From Tilletiaria anomala UBC 951 (taxonomy: Eukaryota; Basidiomycota; Exobasidiomycetes; Georgefischeriales; Tilletiariaceae): DNA of 62,897 nt. Below, piece by piece: positions 24,432 through 36,088 of the stretch (within the stretch, counting starts at the first letter, position 1; every line of letters starts with the position of its first letter). The translations under genes and the position numbers were made by a program. The stretch is from the NCBI RefSeq assembly GCF_000711695.1, contig NW_013546913.1, positions 1-62,897 on the forward strand. Direction: 5' to 3'. The notes below the pieces were generated by a model. It saw nothing but the letters and a program-made list of their open reading frames with translations. It made no database searches and was not told where the DNA came from.

Positions 24432-27400
24432 ATGACCTCACCCCTCTACGTCGACCCGCTCGCTTCGCCGGACCCTCTCAAGAGTGTTGGGAGCGGATCC
24501 AGTCGGAGCAACGTCGTGATTGGCAATCTCATCGACGTCGCTTCGTGCACCGGTAGCAGCCGCCTCGAACCGTTGCATAACGCGTCACCGAACGGAACCG
24601 AAGACGAGGACGTCAGCAACGCCATGTCTGGCGACATGTCGCGCCATGTCGACTACGGCACGATAGGCAGCACCGCTCGGCAGCCGACCATTGAGCAGAA
24701 GCAATCGCACTCGTCTTCGACGCCCGGCAACAAGCCTGCCATGCATGCAGCAACGGTCAGCGGACCCATCTTGATGTCCAGTCGAGTAGGCGGTCCAAGT
24801 GCGGGCCCACGCACTCCCACCCGAGCCGCGTTGCCCTCAGGCGCCATTTTCGGACTGCCGAGAGGAAGCTCGAGCAGTGGCGCTGCGCGACCGCCAGCTC
24901 CTCCGGCAGCCAGAGCCGCCTTTGCAGCAGCTTCTAGAGACGACGCTCGCGACGTCGATGAGGATGACACAACAACCACCACATCGGTCGACGCAGGCGA
25001 CGAAAGCTTCACCTATGGTGGCAGGACCGGCCCATCAGCCAGATCTGCAGGAACAAGGCGCACAAGCGGGAGCGGGAATACGAATGCGAGGAGGACTAAT
25101 ATGAGCTTCAAGCGACGCGCTGGATCGGCATCCGCAGCAGGCGTTGGTACTCGCCCTTGTAAAGGCGGAAGCAGCCCTGGCAACCATGCACGCGATCTGC
25201 TGCATCGCGCGTCCTTTGGCCTCTTTTCCTCGCCTGCAACCGCGCCTGGCAGCAGCAGCAGCGCCGCTGCTGGATCAGCAGAAGATAGCCGGGTGGGCGC
25301 GGCAAGGGGAGGAAATCGCGCTTCGTCTGTCTTTAGCTCGTTGCATCGCTCTATTGCGCCCCGCAACCGCGCCGCCGCCGGAGATGGCGGCGAGGACAGC
25401 CGGTTCGACGAGAACTTTTTGAATGGGCTGCAGAACACTGATGGCCATGGAGGAGGGGAACAAGCAAAGCCTTTCATTCCACCCATGATCCCGTCCGTCA
25501 AGAGTGATCCGTACTCGACGCCTATTCCAACACTGCCGTTCGTCGTTCTGTGCCTGACCATCTTTGGCGAATTCTCCTCGTGAGTCCTGAAGTCCTACGC
25601 ATTACTCTATCCTCCGAAGCATATGCTTGGAAGAAGACGTACATACGCTGATGTGTCTCCTTGCCAGTGCCGGTGTTGCTGGTCCGTTCCTCTTCTTCAT
25701 GATCGAAGACTTCAACGTCGGCGTCGAGGCTGAGGTGGGGTTCTGGGCGGGCATTGTCGCGTCCGCATTTTTCTTTGCGCAGTTCCTTACCAGCATGCTA
25801 TGGGCGAGCGTAGCCGAGAAGCATGGCCGGCGCTCCGTCTTGCTCGTCTCGCTCGTCGGCAACGCGACCAGCCTGGTCCTCTTTGGTATGGCCACCAACT
25901 TACCCACCGCGCTCAGCGTCCGCCTTGCGCAGGGACTATTCAACGGCGCCGTCGGTGTCGCCAAGGGCGCAGTCAGAGATTTGACGGACGAGACGAACGA
26001 GGGCAGGGCATACGCTATCATGGGCTTCTGCTGGGGCATGGGCGGTATCATCGGGTGAGTGCACTCCTACATGCATATATCGACGAGTTTGATATTTGCA
26101 TTGGTTGTGAGACGCTCATATATTCGCCCCCTCCCCCTTTTTTCGGCACGCTATGCCACCTCGAACAGACCTATTCTCGGCGGCCTGCTCGAGCATCCCG
26201 TGCAAAAGTACCCAGCGATCTTTGGCAACTCGTACTACTTCTCCACGTACCCATACCTGCTCCCCTGCATCGTAGCAGCCAGCTTCATGACCCTCGGCGC
26301 CTTTCTCGCGCTGTTCATCGGCCCAGACGGCGGGCCACGCACTGGCGCGATCTCCCTCCCCGAAAAGATCGACATCGAGCGCGCATCGTACACCATCGCC
26401 AGCAACGCCGGCAGCCTCGGCAGGTCCGCATCAAAGCGAATCAGCGGTTACTTCTCTAAGCAGGACACGGATGAGGCTGCTGCTGGTGCCGCTGTCGCTG
26501 AGTCAACAGCTGTCGGCAGCACTGGTGTAGGCATGTCGCATACGTCAGCCGCTGGCACCAGCTCAACCAGGCAACATATCCTCTCTTCACCCTTGTTCCC
26601 GCGCACCTTCACGCAGCAAGTCGACTACGAGACAGGCGGTCCTCCATCCCCAGTTGAGAGCGACGTCCTCGTCGATGCCCGCGGCTCCTCTCAGCTGCTG
26701 CGACGACCCCGAGACGTATCAGGCTCTCGGCCTTTCTCTCGAACTGACTTCCGCAGACAGGGGATCCTCTCCCCAGGGTCTGCTTACGGATATGACCAAC
26801 GGCGCATTTCTCGCGCGAGCGGCAGTGGCGGCGGTGCTAATGTCTCCTTCGGTGATGCAGGCCTCGCGGGTGGGGTCGGTGCGCATGGCGGAGCCGGCGG
26901 CAGGCCTCATTCGCAATGGGCCGGCAGTGTGTCGGGCATCTCTGCGAATCTGTACGCACCTGACTTTGAGGAGCTCGGTGCCACACCATCAAAGCCCGAG
27001 CTCAACTTTGCGCAGCGCTTCCTGCTCGCCAACGACGATGCCGTCTTGTCCATTACCGATCTCTGGGTTGCAGCGGCGATCAATGGCGATGACACGTACA
27101 GCGCGATAGACGAGGACGTCTTCCTGGACGATGAAGATGAAGAGGACGTAGAGGAAGACGCTTCGGAGATGATCGGAGACGAAACGGAGGACTCCACCGG
27201 CGGTGCTCGGTTCGGATATGCAGACATAGCATCAAACGCGGCGGAGGACTCTCCACTACTTGCGCCGCGGCATCTTCTACCGCTCAACTTTGCGCAACGC
27301 AAGTCATCTCGCGGCGCTTACTCGGATGCAACGGGCAACAGTGGTGGCCCGGCGCGTGCCCGCTTTGCCCGACGTTCGTCAAGTGGCACGCGAGTACCCA

Positions 27401-28327
27401 GTCTGTACGCCAACTCCGGGCTGGAGCGCCCCATATCCCCCATGGCTTTGCTGTCGCCGTCGATGCAAGGAGCTCCGACGCTGCGTGCGGATGCGAGGGC
27501 GCCTGCTTTTGAGACGTCCTTGGCTGGCATTCCAGAGTCCAAGAGTGCCAGTATGCACGCGGCCGTACCTTCTGCCGCGCAAGCGCAACCTGCTGCGCCG
27601 TCTTCGGCTTCCATTTTCGGACTGCTCCCGCTGGTCATTATTGCGCACTACGGCATCATGAGTTGGCATTCATCGACCTTTGAGCAAGTCTTCATGGCTT
27701 TCCTCGTCACTCCGTACTCCTCGGGAGGACTCGGCCTGACAGCTGCGCATTACGCCGAGCTGATTGCAGCCATGGCGTTCTGTCAGATGTTCTTCCAGTT
27801 TGTCTTTTACCCAAAGGTCGGCCCGCCCGCTGGCAGATTCTCGCATCTTGCCATGCTCAGGATCGGCCTCGCGATCTACTTACCTTGCTACATCCTCTTC
27901 CCCTTCCTTCGCAAATTCTTGCACCCCTCCACCGACCTGACAGTCATGTCGGGCATGATTCTCTTCGCCGCCATCCGTTGGCTGGCAAACGTCACTGCCT
28001 TCACAGCCATTACTGTCCTGATGAACGCCATGACGCCGCCGGTGAGTCAGAGCTGATCGAAGCAAGCGCTGCTTCTGACCACCCATAACTGAACTGCTTC
28101 CTTACCATCCTTCGACCCAGCACCTCGTGCCGCTAGCCAACGGTTTGGCTCAGACCACAAGCTCAGCAGCACGGTTCATTGGCCCCATTTGCGGGGGCAT
28201 GGTTTGGGCCAAGTCGATTGAGGGTGGCGTTGAAGCGCACTTGTGGCCGTTCAACTATCACCTCGGCTTCTGGACAGTTGGCATCATTGCTTTTGCTGGC
28301 TTCTTGCACTCGTGGACGATCAGATAA
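24432..28327 (+). CDS. Long major facilitator superfamily transporter (YCR023C/ZIF1-like)
   Basis: Four exons (24432-25579, 25668-26054, 26169-28041, 28121-28327) encode 1204 residues, over twice a usual MFS protein. About 365 Ser/Ala/Gly-rich residues precede the first membrane segment (LPFVVLCLTIFGEF). The MFS signature WASVAEKHGRRSVLLVSL follows, then ARG-motif-like RLAQGLFNGAVGVAKG and GMGGIIGPILGGLLEHP, which is rebuilt across an intron. A huge central loop with acidic and Ser-rich blocks separates the two halves. The second half includes GLLPLVIIAHYGIMSWHSST and, in the last exon, GLAQTTSSAARFIGPICGGM. The sequence resembles the fungal YCR023C group and plant ZIF1/tetracycline-resistance-like carriers. 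The substrate is unknown. All junctions keep frame. Confidence 0.88.
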
Positions 28328-28524
28328 ATTTTGCAATCGCTTTTCATCGCTTTTGATTTCTGTATACTCTGAGCACGACGCTTCGCAATTGATAGACATG
28401 GCACCATTACGACACCTAAGCTACAGCCCATGCAGATTCGGCTCATAGAGAGAAGGCAGCAAAGCCAGAGAAGGAAGGCTGGCACTTCGCATGTTACACT
28501 TGAGTTAATATCGTCACTTTCAAT

Positions 28525-28643
28525 ACGGCTTCACTCTCTGGCCCGCTCGGAATTTGGCTGCATTCCAGGTAAGAGACAGATTATGACCCAAAGCGATACC
28601 ATCTTCAAATCCTACATTTCCATCATCCAACCTGTACCTTGCA
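28525..28643 (-). repeat. Coding-like repeat, copy A
   Basis: On the minus strand this 119-bp block encodes YRLDDGNVGFEDGIALGHNL, then LTWNAAKFRAGQRVKP, before a stop. It aligns over its whole length with the plus-strand block at 30732-30847, including the shared stretch CTGGAATGCAGCCAAA and GAGCGGG. The two copies are inverted and about 2.1 kb apart. This is probably a fragment of a protein-coding family, but the family is not recognised. Confidence 0.6.
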
Positions 28644-29309
28644 CAGTTTCTACTGTTGTTTGCCAGACGTGGACCGTCAGTATTAATTTCCACGACACCT
28701 TGCTTGATGCCTGCCTCTAATTGGTTCGAATCTAATTTACCTATCCTCGCTCGTCTGTCATTTACAGTGTTTATTTGGAGCAGACAAGTGAGCGAAGATC
28801 CAACATGGGGGCAGGGTACAGATACGTTGACCCCTGTGCTAATCGTGTGCTTGCTGTATTGCAGTGACATAGAATCAGAGCAAGACCCCCTTTATTGTTC
28901 TAAATGTCAAGTACAGAGGGGCCTGTAATGCCCGATCACCATACTGTGGCCCATGAAGGCCAATATGACAAGGCCAGCCTAATACAGGATATCAATCTGG
29001 GTTGGCGTGCTCGGAATGCCCATCTCAGGCTTCGCGCGAACCATGAGTCCTTCAATGGGAACGGATGACTCGCTGACATTGGTTGGTTTCTTCTTTACAG
29101 GGCCTAGGGTATGTATTTACAGCGCCATACCAACGATTGAGATTGCCACAGCCGAGTACGCCCCGAACGGCGCCAGTTCCACACATGGAAAATCTGGAGC
29201 GATCGAGGCATTGAAAGGTAGAATAAACTTGCGTGCCAGGCCTCAGTGCAAGTCTGACTGCTGGCGTTCGTCTTGTCTTTCCGGCCTGATTTCCATGAAT
29301 AATTAGCCC

Positions 29310-30660
29310 TCATGGCAAAGGCCCGTGATCTTTGGCTTCGAGGGCGGCTGTTGTAGCGTTTTGTTGATGTTGATTGCGCGCAGACGCAGTTGAAAACTTC
29401 GTAAAGTGATAGCTACAAACATCGAGCGTATAGACAGGTTGTTTGAGGTAGGTAAACCGATCTAACAGTGAGGAGATTGTGCTAAACTTAGTGTTGGGAC
29501 GACTTGCAACACGTGTTATAGCAGCGCGAACTCTTGCTTGGCGCAGCCGTGGAGCTGGATGGACCAAACGGAAGGGTAACAGTACCAACTGAAGGAGGGA
29601 AATGAGTGGGAGGAAACAGAAGGAATAGATGTGAAATAAGGAAAGCAGTAACGTCGTACTCTCACTACCAACACAAGAGCTCGAGCTCGAGCTGAAGGAC
29701 CAAAACGCTTTCCTTCGTTGAATTTCCAGCTTTAATATCGTCGAAACCCAGGAGGTGATCTGCCTCTGTGACCTGAATTGTTGGCTCAACGGAGATGTGA
29801 TGAGCTTCTGTGAGATGCTCTTCGAAAAAGCATTTGCACGCTTGAGACCAAAGAACTGAGTCAGCGTGTGGCCTCCTTCATCAACACCTACGTTTGGCGG
29901 TTGTTGTCCAATAAGAATCGGGACGGGTTGCATGCTTTGGCAGCGAGTGTAACTGAATTTTGATTTTTCTGAGCTCGCTGTAATTTTGAAGGACCTGGCC
30001 GACGGATGCGCGCATGTTTGCTTGATCAGCAGAGACAGTGGCTCCTGAAGGATGCGCAAGTAGTTTGATGCCCATTCACGTCAACGAGAATCTCTGGACG
30101 CTGTTGCTAGTGGATTCCACTCATAAAGCGACAATCGGCTGCGACCCAATGCAACTCTAAGCATGCTTACAAATATAAATCTGGATGAATCACGCCGTAG
30201 ACAAAGAGAAGGGATGGCTATTTGATCGGTCGCCCCGAATGAGGAATTTTGACGACGACTGCACCAAGTAGCACGACGGCCGCAATTGCGCGGTTCGTGC
30301 TTTCCATGTGGAATGATCTGCGTTATGAGTAAGCCTATAGGGTGGTCGCTCCTGTGGTCTTTCAAGACCGAAAAGAGGACTTGGATGAGGCTCAAGTTGG
30401 TGTTGTAGACCAAGCATATATCTGAATTCAATTGATTTAACTTCTGAAGCTCCATAATTAGCAACTTTGAACCCTTGCAATGCCGTCGGTACTGGTCAAC
30501 TTCCCATAGTAGGAGATAATGTAAATCCTGGAAACCACGAAGACAGCTGGAGATTGTCAGACTTACGGTTTTGAAATGGGTCAAGTGAACAAATACTGCC
30601 TCCGATCCGTCCAAGGCCCTCTGAACGGTGCTGTCAATTCGTCGAAACCGTATCTATGAC
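29310..30660 (-). other. Minus-strand coding-like fragments, unassigned
   Basis: Segments with coding flavour appear in shifting frames: STVQRALDGSEAVFVHLTHF near 30600, a 249-codon open frame at 29310-30059, and short pieces such as EEHLTEAHHISVEPTIQV. Candidate GT/AG pairs exist (GTAGGT ... GACTCAG near 29880-29915), but I could not assemble a convincing protein. It could be an old pseudogene or a fast-evolving gene whose exons I failed to join. Confidence 0.25.
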
Positions 30661-30731
30661 GTGTGAGGAGCATATGGGAGAGGCTGGTTTTGAATGCAAA
30701 GCAACTGTACTCGAAGTGTATGAAGTACAAA

Positions 30732-30847
30732 GTGCAAGTTGTTGATGGAAGTGAAGCATTTGGAGATGGAGCCTATTTGGTGCACAATCTGGTATGTTCA
30801 CTGGAATGCAGCCAAAAATTTCGAGCGGGGCCGGGAGTTGAAGCCAT
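30732..30847 (+). repeat. Coding-like repeat, copy B
   Basis: Plus-strand counterpart of the block at 28525-28643. In the corresponding frame it reads VQVVDGSEAFGDGAYLVHNL followed by LECSQKFRAGPG. Small insertions relative to copy A shift the frame around AATGCAGCCAAA. The two copies are diverged, so the duplication is not recent. Confidence 0.6.
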
Positions 30848-32222
30848 GCTCACAGTACGACACTAACTTGCGCGTGCTTCGTAAATTGACAGTCCAGCGA
30901 AGGTCATGAGGCTTGACAGCATCGTGACTGGAGACTAGATTCCAGCGGCAATGCCGCTCTTGGATTACGTGAAGCTCGGAAGGGAAACGCCGGACGCTCG
31001 ACTACTTGACAATGACATGGAGTCGGCGCTTGGGGTGGGTGTTTGGGCGCACTTGAGACCGAGACTCACCCGAGGCGCAATGTTCCCTCACCATAGTTGA
31101 GTCCATCACCAGCGGTTCATTAGCCCGGACGCCCCAGCGAGCAACAAACTATCCCACACAGGTCTCATGCTGCGGCGCTGAGTGAGCTCGGAGCTTCCGT
31201 TCGCTCCTGGTGACGCGCAAGTATTACATACAATTTAGTGCAAATCAATGCGGCGCGAGGAGATGAGATAAGCTTGGAGCCTCCTGCTTCCCCCTTTGTG
31301 GTGCCATGAAACCTCTCAGCAGTAACAGCCTACAGGGCCACAGCCTGTGCTTGTATTACAGCCCAGCCAGAGCTAAACTCGACGACCTGTACTTACAAAG
31401 CCATGTACTGACATGGCATTCTTTTAACGCTTAGCAGCAGCGTCGTCTGAGATCAGGCGTCCAACACTTCTTCAGAGTCAACGTCGTGACCGTGAGGATA
31501 TTAGAGTGTACGAAGGCAATAGCGATCACAAATTACTTGCAGTGGTGTGTAAAATGTGAAAAATTTCGCGTTGCTTCAACCGCTGCATACCGACCTGTGG
31601 TATCGTAAGGGGCAATCCTTGGCCCCACCGAGGGCGCACGCTAAAAGGCGGAAGACATAAATTGTTGCATTTCAAGTGTAACCTATTGCAAAGCAGCGAT
31701 GTGATCAGTGATGAGAGTCTCAGGCATCTGCCCCACCTCCAGATGAATCAATAGTGATGAGGATGGTTCATGAACGATCAAGTTATGACGCGCGAAGCGT
31801 GAGGCGTATTGCCTCACCCTTTGTCAGCGCCCCTGTGATTGACAGCCCTTTGGAATATTTTAGAACCAAGCGGCACCTGCTATGTATGTGTATGCGTTAG
31901 TCGCAAACACCTCAAATCTATCATACCGTATCAGTCGAGCCGAGTATAAGGGAGGCCGTCGTGATAGTTGTGAATTAAGGCAGCAGTTCTTATTTTATAT
32001 CGATAGATACGCTTTTTTGATAGGTTCTGCTGAGCAAAAATCCATGTTGTCTCCATCGCTTGCGATTTCATAATGTCGGCTGGAGACGGGGACTGCTACT
32101 TAGCGCCAACACAGGTTCATCAAATGTTCAGTAATATAAACACATCGCGTAGCATTCATTTCTTCTTCACACTTCCGCCCTGACAGAGTGCCAGCTCGCT
32201 GCGAAAGACATTCAAGCCTTGC

Positions 32223-33554
32223 TCAAAGTTTGGCGCCACACTGCGCTGCGGAAGCCGGGATGACTTGGGCATAGCCAGCCAAGCTCTTCTTGCCACCGAC
32301 GATGGTCTGCTCGAAGAGCAGCTCTATAGCTCCCTCCTTTTCACCCACCTTCCAGACCTGTGTTCAAAAGTAAAAGGAGACCCGATTAAGCGACCCTTTC
32401 CCCCTGTTCATGATGTACGCCGGGACGCTGCTCACCTTGGTCTCAAGCTCGTCACCAGGCTTGACAGGGCTCGTGAACCTTGCATTTAGCATTTTGAGCT
32501 GCGCAGCGGGAGCGCCACGCTTGCCATCTTGGGGTTCGACGGTGCGAAGAACGGCTCGAGCTGCGTGTCCGTAGCTGCAGAGGCCGTGTAGGATGACGCC
32601 TCCCAATCCACCGCGCGCGCCTATTTGTGGATCGATATGCAGAGGATTGTAGTCCCCGCTTAGGCGGTAGAGGACTGCTTGAGCTGGAGTTGTCTTTTCG
32701 GACAACGTCAGGTCAGGAGCACACGCAGGGGGTTTACCCGCGCCAGGAGGCTTGCGAATGATCGACCTGCTGTAGCCCGTTCCTTGGCCTCCGCCGCGGT
32801 AGAAGGTGGCGCTGCAAGCCATCGAACACGTAGCATCAGTAATCCACAGCCTGTCCAAGAGAATGCTCAAGGACAGAGCATAAACTCACGCAATCATTAC
32901 GGCATGGACAGCTCCGACCGGACTGATGAGCTTGATCTCAGTTTCGAGAATCAGCGCATTACCCTTGTCATGCACCGCGCAAACGCGCTTCCTGAGTTTC
33001 CAACCAGGGCCGCTGACGATTGGGAGAGGCCTGATAATCTCGATACTCTGTTCGCCGTGTACGATTGTGTTAGGGTCGAGCACTGGAAATCCAGGCGTGC
33101 CAGCGCGGCTGGAGACCATCTCGCTGAAGATGGTCGTGTCTTGTGCCTCGCCTTTCAATGACAGTACGAGTGGGTAGGTCGGAAAGGCGCGGAAGCTATC
33201 CAGCGCCTCATACGTGTACTCCAAGTCCTCTGGACCCGCTCCGATACCGGCGGCATAGAGGAGGAGGTCACGTCGATTCCAGGAGACGGGCTGGTCCGGC
33301 GAGGTGAACCCGACGCTAAGGTCAAAATTGACCTCTTGCTTGGGCTCTGAGGTGGACATATTGACGCTGGCGTAGGGCGTTGTCGTAACTTTTTCCTCTG
33401 AACTCGAATGCCAAGGAGGCGGCACCGTTGGGGGCCAAAGGTGGAGGCCAGGATATGCGCGAGCGGACGAGCTGGCGAAGCTATGTGCGGCAAATCGCGG
33501 TCGGAGGCGCAAAAATGATGAGTGTTGACCGAACGTACGGAGCAAAGTGGTCAT
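32223..33554 (-). CDS. Two-domain MaoC-like enoyl-CoA hydratase 2, PTS1 ending
   Basis: Three exons (33554-32890, 32811-32436, 32357-32223) give 391 residues. The C-terminal hot-dog domain has the hydratase-2 signature LSGDYNPLHIDP (catalytic Asp275 and His280), then GGVILHGLCSYG. The N-terminal half is the second, non-catalytic-looking MaoC fold. Such proteins hydrate trans-2-enoyl-CoA to (3R)-hydroxyacyl-CoA in fatty-acid beta-oxidation. The C-terminus is Gly-Ala-Lys-Leu; Ala-Lys-Leu is a plausible PTS1 peroxisomal signal. The first about 35 residues are rich in Arg, Ser, Phe and Ala without acids, like a mitochondrial presequence. A second ATG at 33359-33357 (Met66) begins STSEPKQEVNFDL, the usual family start. 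Two isoforms are possible. Confidence 0.9.
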
Positions 33555-34051
33555 CCGAGGGCGACTCAGGGGTTATGGTTTTCGATGTACTTTCATTCTT
33601 GGCTCAATGTACGAAGCGTCAAGCAAGAACAACCTTGTACTCCTACAGCATGCAGGCTACCAAGCGAAGGAAAGAAAGGAAAGGGACTTGGCGAGGCAAG
33701 AGTCGCGATTGGGGCGCGAATGGTCCTCACTCTTGAGCCTGCCCACATCTATGCGAAAGCTGGTCACCGGCACACGTGACTGCCGCCCCCTCCTCTCGCA
33801 TTAGCTCACCGGCAGACCGGCACCCACCTTCAGCCGGTCAGTCCGGGCAAGTTACAACATCACAAACACAATAAAGAGATCAGTCGTCGCCCGATCTGGT
33901 TTGAGACGACAAAGCTGGATGGCACACCGTGCATATGAGCACAGGTGCCAGAGCCTGTGTCTGCATCGTTACATGTGCAGCCGACAGAAGCCAACTTGGA
34001 ATTTACAAGTGGAATACAGGAATGATGTGAAGCAGGCCATTGGTCCTTCCC
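33555..34051. other. Spacer between the hydratase and WDR70 genes
   Basis: 497 bp holding the hydratase promoter and the WDR70 3' UTR, both on the minus strand. No further gene was seen. CACGTG occurs near 33773. Confidence 0.5.
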
Positions 34052-36088
34052 TCATCGCCGCTTCTCCTCCTCCTCGTCCACTTCGCGAAAGACAGGCTTA
34101 GGCTGCGTCTTGCTCCATGCGGAAGTGTACTTCGGTCCATCCTTCTTCTCCTTCTCCGCGAACCTGAGCAGCGCCTCCCTGGGATCCTCGTCGCGCGTGA
34201 TATCGCGATAGATGTTCTGCACGACATGTTGTGTCGCCGCAGCGCCAATTCTCCCTCCACGCCCTGGGCCCTGCAAGGGCCGCTCGGGCATGCGCGTCGC
34301 CTGTGGATCGGCGCGAGACTTCTCCAGCTTGCGACGCTTGCTGGCCGCTGAGCGCCCGACCATGGTTCCGCCGTCGCCAGAGACAGTGATTTGGAGCATC
34401 TGGTCGCCGCCATCCGCAGGCGCGCTGATGAAGTAGTCCTCAACATCCCTCCGCCTTCTCGGGGCCTTTCCCACGGCCAGCAACGCGCCGCGCGCCGACT
34501 TCTCCGGAGAATAGAAGACATGTATCGCTCCCGTGGAAGTCGAGCAGAACAGCTGATTGATCTTTGGCTGCCATTGAAGCCGAACGATCGACGTGCCCGC
34601 TCCAGGCGGAGAGTCGGTGGTAGAGATGGAGATCTGACGCTGTAATGATAGATCTAAGCGAGAAAGCACGTTAACGCTCCCTGAGCTGGCTGTCGAAGTG
34701 ACGCTAGATGCTTCCATATTGCCTTGTGCTGACGTTCCAGTCAAAATGGTGCGCTCGTCAAGCGAGAAGATGACGTCCGTCTCGGCATGGTTGTTCGGCA
34801 GGTCTTCCGCAATCGCTACCGCCCTCTTGAGACTGCGCATGTCCCACAATTTGACAGTTTCGTCACCGCTTCCACCCCTCGTGACGACACTATGTCCATC
34901 CGCGCTCCAAGCCAGCCCTGTCGTCTCGGTGTTTCTCGTATGCGCACCCTCCAAACTTGCACTGGGTCGCGAGAAGTTCGAGTTGGTCGCCCAAAAGTGC
35001 AGCGCCCCGTCGAGGCACGTGGCGGCAATGTACCTTCCATCATGCGAGAATTTTGCTTTCGTGATGCGCGTGCGCGTGCCACGCTCCTTTGATTTGACGA
35101 CAATTACCGTCTTTTGCTTTGCGCGATCTTCGACATCCCAGAGGCGAATGGACGAGTCCGCGCTGGCTGTCAGGAAGGTGTTTGCCGTATGCGGATGCCA
35201 GTCACCGCAGCTCAGCTCAGCAACGTGCCCACTCGTTTGCTTCATATCGCGAATGTAAACGTCTCCCTTTTTGTAGACGTAACCATCCTGTCCATCGCGG
35301 GTGTAGACTTTGGGCTGGGATGTCCCGGAGACCACGAGGAGCTCATTGCCTGAGGGTGACCATTTCAGGTCATGGACAGAGTAGGATCCATTTGGTTCGA
35401 AGGTCTTGAAAGGCCGTAATGCGGATGTCATGCCCCCAAAATCCCAAAGCTTCACATCGTAGTCGTATCCTCCTGTTGCTATTCGGGCGCCAGCAGCGTC
35501 GATGTCTAGAGCCGAAACCACCTGGGAGCCGCACCGGATAATGGAAAGTTCAGCTTTCTGTTCCATAATAAAGCATTGTCTCTGAAAAATCCATGAGCTC
35601 ACTTTGTTGTGATCCTTCAATACAGCTTCATGACTGATGGGCAACTCGGATTGCACGCCTTCTTCCGGCTCTGGCCCCAGATCTGCACTTGATTCGCTGT
35701 CATCTTCGTCCTCCTGGTGAGCTTCCTGTGCTGCCTTGTTCGCTGCCCTCTCTTCGGGAGTCAGCCCATCACCCAGACCGTCCTCTTCCTCTTCTTCCTC
35801 TTCCTCCTCGATGCCTTGCGATGTAGGCCGCTTCATTGGACAGAGGGAAGGACCCTTGACCGGGCCCCTCGATGGCGCGCCTGCGGTGGTCCCGAAGCCA
35901 AGCTTGGAAGACGAGGGTCCAGCCTCATATTCGCCCCCAAAAACCGATTTGGCGGGAGCCACTGGTCCTTGCTGCGCATGTGGCTGCTTTTTGAGGGCCT
36001 GTTTGCCAAAGCCCATTGGCATCATCGCGCGCAGCGCTGCTTCGTCCATGTTTAACACGTTCCCGACGGAGTTCCGAGGTCCGACCAA
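34052..36088 (-). CDS. WDR70: WD40-repeat protein WDR70 (gastrulation defective 1 homologue)
   Basis: Nuclear WD-repeat protein. Two exons (36088-35603, 35521-34052) around an 81-nt intron give 651 residues. The intron is a multiple of three without stops; unspliced, the frame encodes 678 residues. Splicing restores ISHEAVLKDHNK-VVSALDID, the conserved start of the propeller, so removal is expected. The N-terminus includes GFGKQALKK, an acidic run of nine Glu and an acidic Asp/Glu/Ser segment. The repeats include GGYDYDVKLWDFGGM, WHPHTANTFLTASADSSIRLWD and RGGSGDETVKLWDMRSLKRA, all diagnostic of this family. The C-terminus is basic, then ends in an acidic EVDEEEE followed by KRR. The family is linked to chromatin and DNA-damage responses; the role here is inferred. 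Confidence 0.9.
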   Translation of the reverse strand: MVGPRNSVGNVLNMDEAALRAMMPMGFGKQALKKQPHAQQGPVAPAKSVFGGEYEAGPSSSKLGFGTTAGAPSRGPVKGPSLCPMKRPTSQGIEEEEEEEEEDGLGDGLTPEERAANKAAQEAHQEDEDDSESSADLGPEPEEGVQSELPISHEAVLKDHNKVSSWIFQRQCFIMEQKAELSIIRCGSQVVSALDIDAAGARIATGGYDYDVKLWDFGGMTSALRPFKTFEPNGSYSVHDLKWSPSGNELLVVSGTSQPKVYTRDGQDGYVYKKGDVYIRDMKQTSGHVAELSCGDWHPHTANTFLTASADSSIRLWDVEDRAKQKTVIVVKSKERGTRTRITKAKFSHDGRYIAATCLDGALHFWATNSNFSRPSASLEGAHTRNTETTGLAWSADGHSVVTRGGSGDETVKLWDMRSLKRAVAIAEDLPNNHAETDVIFSLDERTILTGTSAQGNMEASSVTSTASSGSVNVLSRLDLSLQRQISISTTDSPPGAGTSIVRLQWQPKINQLFCSTSTGAIHVFYSPEKSARGALLAVGKAPRRRRDVEDYFISAPADGGDQMLQITVSGDGGTMVGRSAASKRRKLEKSRADPQATRMPERPLQGPGRGGRIGAAATQHVVQNIYRDITRDEDPREALLRFAEKEKKDGPKYTSAWSKTQPKPVFREVDEEEEKRR

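Larger units (their letters stand above)
28328..32222. other. 3.9-kb gene-free region with relics
   Basis: No intact gene was found. It contains two diverged inverted copies of a short coding-like repeat (28525-28643 and 30732-30847), minus-strand coding-like fragments around 29310-30660 in changing frames, and an apparently AT-richer stretch at 30900-32150 with almost no open frames. No transposase, reverse transcriptase or terminal repeats were recognised. Confidence 0.5.

Noticed and set aside
26059-26168. Coding start at 26059 for the second half of the MFS transporter
   Set aside because: This stretch is an intron with GTGAGT at 26055 and an AG at 26168; splicing rebuilds GMGGIIGPILGGLL.
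33428-33804. Plus-strand frames upstream of the hydratase
   Set aside because: They overlap the hydratase first exon and promoter and show no family similarity.
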